The notes under the pieces are model-generated. The model worked only from the letters and a program-made list of their open reading frames with translations. It ran no database searches and was not told where the DNA came from. DNA of 64,000 nucleotides from Acutalibacter sp. 1XD8-36 (GTDB lineage: Bacteria; Bacillota; Clostridia; Oscillospirales; Acutalibacteraceae), in contig NZ_QZDU01000001.1 of the NCBI RefSeq assembly GCF_009917525.1, forward strand, positions 574,522 to 638,521. Reading direction: 5' to 3'. The translations under genes were made by a program, and so were the position numbers. Below are positions 60,964 to 64,000 of the stretch, one piece after another. The stretch's first letter is position 1, and each line of letters opens with the position of its first letter.

Positions 60964-60992
60964 TTGACAAGCAGACGCAAAAAGAATATAAT
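60964..60992 (+). promoter_or_regulatory. Consensus promoter of the cargo TetR gene
   Basis: TTGACA (60964-60969), 17 bases, TATAAT (60987-60992), a perfect match. The candidate TetR operator at 60996-61013 covers the start of transcription, which suits self-repression. Confidence 0.88.
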
Positions 60993-60995
60993 ACA

Positions 60996-61013
60996 TACCA
61001 AACGAATGAAATG
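60996..61013 (+). promoter_or_regulatory. Candidate TetR operator, copy 1
   Basis: TACCAAACGAATGAAATG lies just after the -10 box. A matching element (TACCTTACGAATGAATG) occurs in reverse orientation before the transporter genes at 61719-61735. The shared form TACC-nn-ACGAATGAA-TG at both promoters suggests one regulator. Confidence 0.5.
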
Positions 61014-61028
61014 GAAGGTGGTAGATAC

Positions 61029-61676
61029 ATGGCGCGTAATAAATATCCAGAAATAACCGTTGAGAAGATATTAGAAGTGTCACAGCGGTTATTCATGGAA
61101 AAGGGGTACGACAATACTACTATTCAAGATATTGTAAATGAACTTGGCGGACTGACGAAAGGAGCAATTTATCATCATTTCAAGTCAAAAGAGGAAATTA
61201 TTGACGCATTAGGGGGGAAACTCTTTTTTGACAACAATCCATTTGTTACCGTACAAAATCAGAAGAACCTAAATGGTTTAGAAAAAATGCGTGAAGTCAT
61301 TAAGTTAAACCACGCAGATAATGATAGGATTGAACTTGGAAAACAGAGTATACCTCTTTTGAAAAATCCCCGCTTGTTGGCTGAACTGGCTGATACAAAC
61401 AGGAAATTGATTGCCCCTCTTTGGTTGCAACTTATTCAAGAGGGAATAGCGGACGGCTCTATCCAAACCGGGTATGCAAAAGAACTATCTGAACTTTTGC
61501 CATTACTTACAAATTTCTGGTTAATTCCCTCTGTCTATCCTGCAACCCCGGAAGAACTGCTTTCAAAGTTTGCATTTATCAAATATTTGTTAGATAGTAT
61601 GAACTTGCCGATTATTGATGATGAAATTTTCGGTATGGCACAGAATTACTTTGAGCACTTAAACATAGGCGAATAG
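61029..61676 (+). CDS. TetR/AcrR-family regulator of the ABC exporter cassette
   Basis: A 215-residue regulator. The start at 61029 (MARNKYPEITVEKIL) has GGAAGGTGG upstream. Helix-turn-helix in IQDIVNELGGLTKGAIYHHF (about 33-52), then a helical ligand-binding domain. It precedes a small membrane protein and an ABC exporter on the same strand. TetR proteins next to exporters usually repress them until a toxic substrate binds. The gene is markedly more AT-rich than the chromosome to the left. Confidence 0.9.
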   Translation: MARNKYPEITVEKILEVSQRLFMEKGYDNTTIQDIVNELGGLTKGAIYHHFKSKEEIIDALGGKLFFDNNPFVTVQNQKNLNGLEKMREVIKLNHADNDRIELGKQSIPLLKNPRLLAELADTNRKLIAPLWLQLIQEGIADGSIQTGYAKELSELLPLLTNFWLIPSVYPATPEELLSKFAFIKYLLDSMNLPIIDDEIFGMAQNYFEHLNIGE

Positions 61677-61678
61677 AT

Positions 61679-61704
61679 AAAATTGCCTTGCAAAAGGCAG
61701 TTTT
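61679..61704 (+). terminator. Terminator after the cargo TetR gene
   Basis: AAAATTGCCTT pairs with AAGGCAGTTTT (one G-T pair) around a short loop, followed by ATTTTC. It separates the regulator from the exporter genes, which therefore need their own promoter at about 61710-61770. Confidence 0.65.
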
Positions 61705-61718
61705 ATTTTCAAACTATA

Positions 61719-61735
61719 CATTCATTCGTAAGGTA
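61719..61735 (-). promoter_or_regulatory. Candidate TetR operator, copy 2
   Basis: On the minus strand TACCTTACGAATGAATG, matching copy 1 at 60996-61013 apart from two central bases and one missing A. It lies 50 bases ahead of the small membrane protein gene, in its promoter region. A second, shorter inverted repeat (ATACAT with ATGTAT, 61751-61771) lies just downstream. Confidence 0.5.
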
Positions 61736-61785
61736 TTATTTTTTAAGCATATACATACCGTCTTAATGTATGAAAGGAGAATAGT

Positions 61786-62025
61786 ATGTCAAAATTAGAC
61801 CAAAAAATTGAAAATGCTGCAAACAAAATTGAAGTTGCCGCAAATGAAGCATGGAAAAAGCGGTCATTCCGCATTGTATCTAAGTCTATATCTGCTACGG
61901 CAGAAATCGGACTGATGATAGGGGCTGCACATTTATCCGAAAAAGGCTATAAATCAGCCGGCACCTGCCTGTTTGGTTTAGGGGCAGTAGGACTTGTCTG
62001 CGATATACTTTTTAACAGAAAATAG
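61786..62025 (+). CDS. Small membrane protein co-encoded with the ABC exporter
   Basis: A 79-residue protein that I do not recognise. A polar, helical N-terminus (DQKIENAANKIEVAANEAWKK) is followed by hydrophobic stretches at about 38-52 (AEIGLMIGAAHL) and 59-75 (CLFGLGAVGLVCDILF). AAAGGAGA precedes the start. It is 14 bases from the transporter gene and may be a subunit or regulator of it. Confidence 0.65.
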   Translation: MSKLDQKIENAANKIEVAANEAWKKRSFRIVSKSISATAEIGLMIGAAHLSEKGYKSAGTCLFGLGAVGLVCDILFNRK

Positions 62026-62039
62026 GAGGACACCGCTAT

Positions 62040-63725
62040 ATGATACGATACTTAAAACAATACAAATTCTTGCTTTTCCTTACCGCATTATTTACTGCAA
62101 TCAGTTCTCTATCTTATGTATTTATTGCTATCTTATTGCAACAAGTTATGGATATTGTAGATATGGGCGATATGGACGGCTTTATTAGAATACTACTCTT
62201 TTCTTTAGCCTACTTTGTACTTATGGGAGTATTCATGTACCTACAATCTTTGTTTAGTAAAAAATTTGTCTGTAAAATTATGAAAGCTGTCCGTTCTAAA
62301 ACCTTTATAGGAATTGAACGACACACGATTGAGGACTACTCAAAAAATAATACTGCTGATTATTTATCCGCAATTACGAATGATGTAAAAATGATTGAAG
62401 ATAGCTATTTACTGCCCCTGTTGCAAGTTATCCAGTATACGATTATTTTTATAGCTTCCCTTGCTGTAATGATTTACTTTGACATTATCGTTACAGTCTG
62501 CGTGATTATCGCAATCGCTATCATGCTTGTTGTACCCAGTCTATTCGGAGGACTACTCTCCAAACGACAGGATAAATATTCTGATATGCTATCCGATTTT
62601 ACAAACCATGTAAAAGACCTGTTATCCGGTTTTGAGGTTATCAAGTCTTATCGAATGAAAAAATATGTCCTCTCACGATTTGAAATAAGTAACGAGGACA
62701 CTATAAAAGCAAAATATTCTGTTGACAAGGCGATTGCAGCAAATGAAGCGGTTTCTATGGTGCTTGCGCTTCTTGTTCAAGTGGTTGTTGTTTTTCTTTC
62801 TGCATATTTCATTATCATTGGTCGTATCAGTGCAGGAGCCTTGTTAGGCATGGTACAGGTAAGCAGTAACCTTGCAAATCCATTATTGATTATTTTTAGC
62901 AATATTCCCAAAATCAAGAGTATAAAACCAATTACACAGAAGCTAAATAACCTTTCAGATTACAAGGAACAGAACACAAATACAAAAAAATCACCCTCTT
63001 TCAAAAAAATGATTTATGTAGATGATTTGCATTTTTCCTATGATAAGGAAAACGAAGTCATAAACGGTATTTCACTATCCATTGATAAAGGGAAAAAATA
63101 TGCTTTTGTCGGTAAGAGTGGGTGTGGAAAGTCTACATTTATTAAGCTGATTGCCGGATATTACTCTGATTTCAAAGGTGATGTACTATATGACGCAGAC
63201 AGTCTTTCCGTTTTGGATATTGATAAAATAACTGCGCTATCGTCGGTCATTCATCAGAATGTTTATATGTTTGATGAGAGCATTTTTGACAATATTTGCC
63301 TACACGAAGATTTCAGTAAAGAAGAATTGCAATCCGTATTGTCTGATAGTGGTTTATCACAGTTTATTGAGCAAGTACCAAACGGACTTAAATATCACGT
63401 TGGAGAAAATGGAGATAACCTTTCCGGCGGACAGAAACAAAGAATTGCCGTAGCAAGAGCCTTAATTCGTAAGAAGCCACTGTTGATTTTAGACGAGGGT
63501 ACGTCTGCTATTGATATGCAAACTGCATATGATATTGAAAGTAGGCTATTGGCAATATCTGATTTAACGCTACTTACTGTCACTCATAATATGAGCAGCG
63601 ATATTCTTACACTCTATGACGAAATTGTATTTATGGCAGACGGAAAAATAATTGAACATGGCACATTTGAAGAACTTATTACTAAACACGCTGCATTTTA
63701 TGACTTCTACCAACTAAAGAAGTAG
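62040..63725 (+). CDS. ABC exporter, fused permease and ATPase
   Basis: A 561-residue half-transporter with six helices in the first 310 residues, then a nucleotide-binding domain: Walker A GKSGCGKST (about 358-366), signature LSGGQKQRIAVA, Walker B LLILDEGTSAID and the switch His in VTHNMSS. It should work as a homodimer exporting lipid, peptide or drug. There are no peptidase or extra domains. It is controlled by the upstream TetR protein (inference). Base composition is AT-rich, like the rest of the cassette. Confidence 0.92.
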   Translation: MIRYLKQYKFLLFLTALFTAISSLSYVFIAILLQQVMDIVDMGDMDGFIRILLFSLAYFVLMGVFMYLQSLFSKKFVCKIMKAVRSKTFIGIERHTIEDYSKNNTADYLSAITNDVKMIEDSYLLPLLQVIQYTIIFIASLAVMIYFDIIVTVCVIIAIAIMLVVPSLFGGLLSKRQDKYSDMLSDFTNHVKDLLSGFEVIKSYRMKKYVLSRFEISNEDTIKAKYSVDKAIAANEAVSMVLALLVQVVVVFLSAYFIIIGRISAGALLGMVQVSSNLANPLLIIFSNIPKIKSIKPITQKLNNLSDYKEQNTNTKKSPSFKKMIYVDDLHFSYDKENEVINGISLSIDKGKKYAFVGKSGCGKSTFIKLIAGYYSDFKGDVLYDADSLSVLDIDKITALSSVIHQNVYMFDESIFDNICLHEDFSKEELQSVLSDSGLSQFIEQVPNGLKYHVGENGDNLSGGQKQRIAVARALIRKKPLLILDEGTSAIDMQTAYDIESRLLAISDLTLLTVTHNMSSDILTLYDEIVFMADGKIIEHGTFEELITKHAAFYDFYQLKK

Positions 63726-63860
63726 GTATCTTTAGAGGAAAGTTTTTTTGAACTGTACACAATCCTTAAATAATATTATCTGCTCCCTTAACGGGGAAAG
63801 AAAAAAACCGTTAGAGGAGCAGATGTTTTTGTATGCCTTTTTATGCAATATCTAATCTAT

Positions 63861-63889
63861 CGGCGGTTTTTGAGAAATCAAAACCGCCG
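63861..63889 (+). terminator. Terminator after the ABC exporter cassette
   Basis: CGGCGGTTTT pairs with AAAACCGCCG around a nine-base loop and is followed by TTTCTTTTT. It ends the exporter transcript about 135 bases past its stop. Confidence 0.85.
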
Positions 63890-63936
63890 TTTCTTTTTGG
63901 CTTCTAATGAAATGACGCGGTATCACTGTTAAAAGC

Positions 63937-63960
63937 GGCGGCTAAAAGGAGGTAGCCGCC
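63937..63960 (+). promoter_or_regulatory. Stem-loop presenting the ribosome binding site
   Basis: GGCGGCTA (63937-63944) pairs with TAGCCGCC (63953-63960). The eight-base loop is AAAGGAGG, the ribosome binding site itself, and the stem abuts the start codon at 63961. This could hold translation low until opened. Confidence 0.6.
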
Positions 63961-64000
63961 ATGAAGCGCATACCCTATCGACAAAATCCGACAATCATTG
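63961..64000 (+). CDS. N-terminal fragment of an unidentified mobile-element gene
   Basis: Thirteen codons (MKRIPYRQNPTII) run off the right edge. AAAGGAGG precedes the ATG. The coding start is supported by that site, but too little is present to assign a family. Confidence 0.55.
   Translation, partial: MKRIPYRQNPTII

Overview
The window looks like the chromosome of a Gram-positive, moderately GC-rich anaerobe of the Clostridia, most plausibly a gut Oscillospiraceae/Ruminococcaceae-type bacterium. This rests on strong AGGAGG-type ribosome binding sites, three lipobox solute-binding proteins, LPxTG-type surface proteins, YesM/YesN and AraC regulators beside sugar importers, and a Tn1549-like mobile element at the right end. 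The species is an inference; there is no rRNA or tRNA gene to fix it. About 52 kb is dense native chromosome and the last 12 kb is layered mobile DNA.

Layout. 1-5988 (all minus): the start of a DUF4838-type protein, a lone oligosaccharide-binding lipoprotein, and two near-duplicate DUF4838 proteins. 6224-9194: two cell-wall-anchored pilin-like proteins with no sortase in view. 9574-13136: a small serine resolvase, a YaaA and peroxiredoxin pair, an unassigned protein and a nitroreductase. 13242-26128: one long minus-strand operon of two permeases, a binding lipoprotein, three paralogous glycoside-hydrolase-like proteins, a xylose-isomerase-type TIM barrel and two D-2-hydroxyacid dehydrogenases. 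It diverges from a membrane AraC regulator followed by tartronate semialdehyde reductase and glycerate 2-kinase (26471-31011). Together these suggest import and cleavage of a glycoside and channelling of a sugar-acid product through hydroxypyruvate/tartronate semialdehyde to glycerate and 2-phosphoglycerate. 31071-31859 is a methyltransferase. 32015-35397 is a response regulator, ABC transporter and histidine kinase operon of the antimicrobial-peptide-response type. 35539-43323 is a second importer operon with an alpha/beta hydrolase, divergent from a YesN/YesM two-component pair.

43422-49827 holds the least familiar native system: a TetR regulator, a radical SAM enzyme with extra C-terminal cysteines, an MMPL/RND transporter and a secreted protein built of Leu-x-x-Gly heptads, the last two overlapping by four bases. 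An ECF sigma factor and DUF4179 anti-sigma pair follow (49918-51487).

From about 52200 the sequence is mobile. An aldo/keto reductase gene is cut off in mid-reading frame. Next come an OLD-like ATPase and DUF4276 pair (candidate phage defence) and a large serine recombinase lacking its catalytic N-terminus. Then comes a second, Tn1549-like layer: replication initiator, DUF5348 protein, topoisomerase fragment, and a relaxase/MobC module bracketed by roughly 100-bp inverted repeats that look like two origins of transfer. The final part is a distinctly AT-rich cassette of a TetR regulator, a small membrane protein and an ABC exporter, with a shared sequence motif in both promoter regions. Neither layer's right end is in the window.
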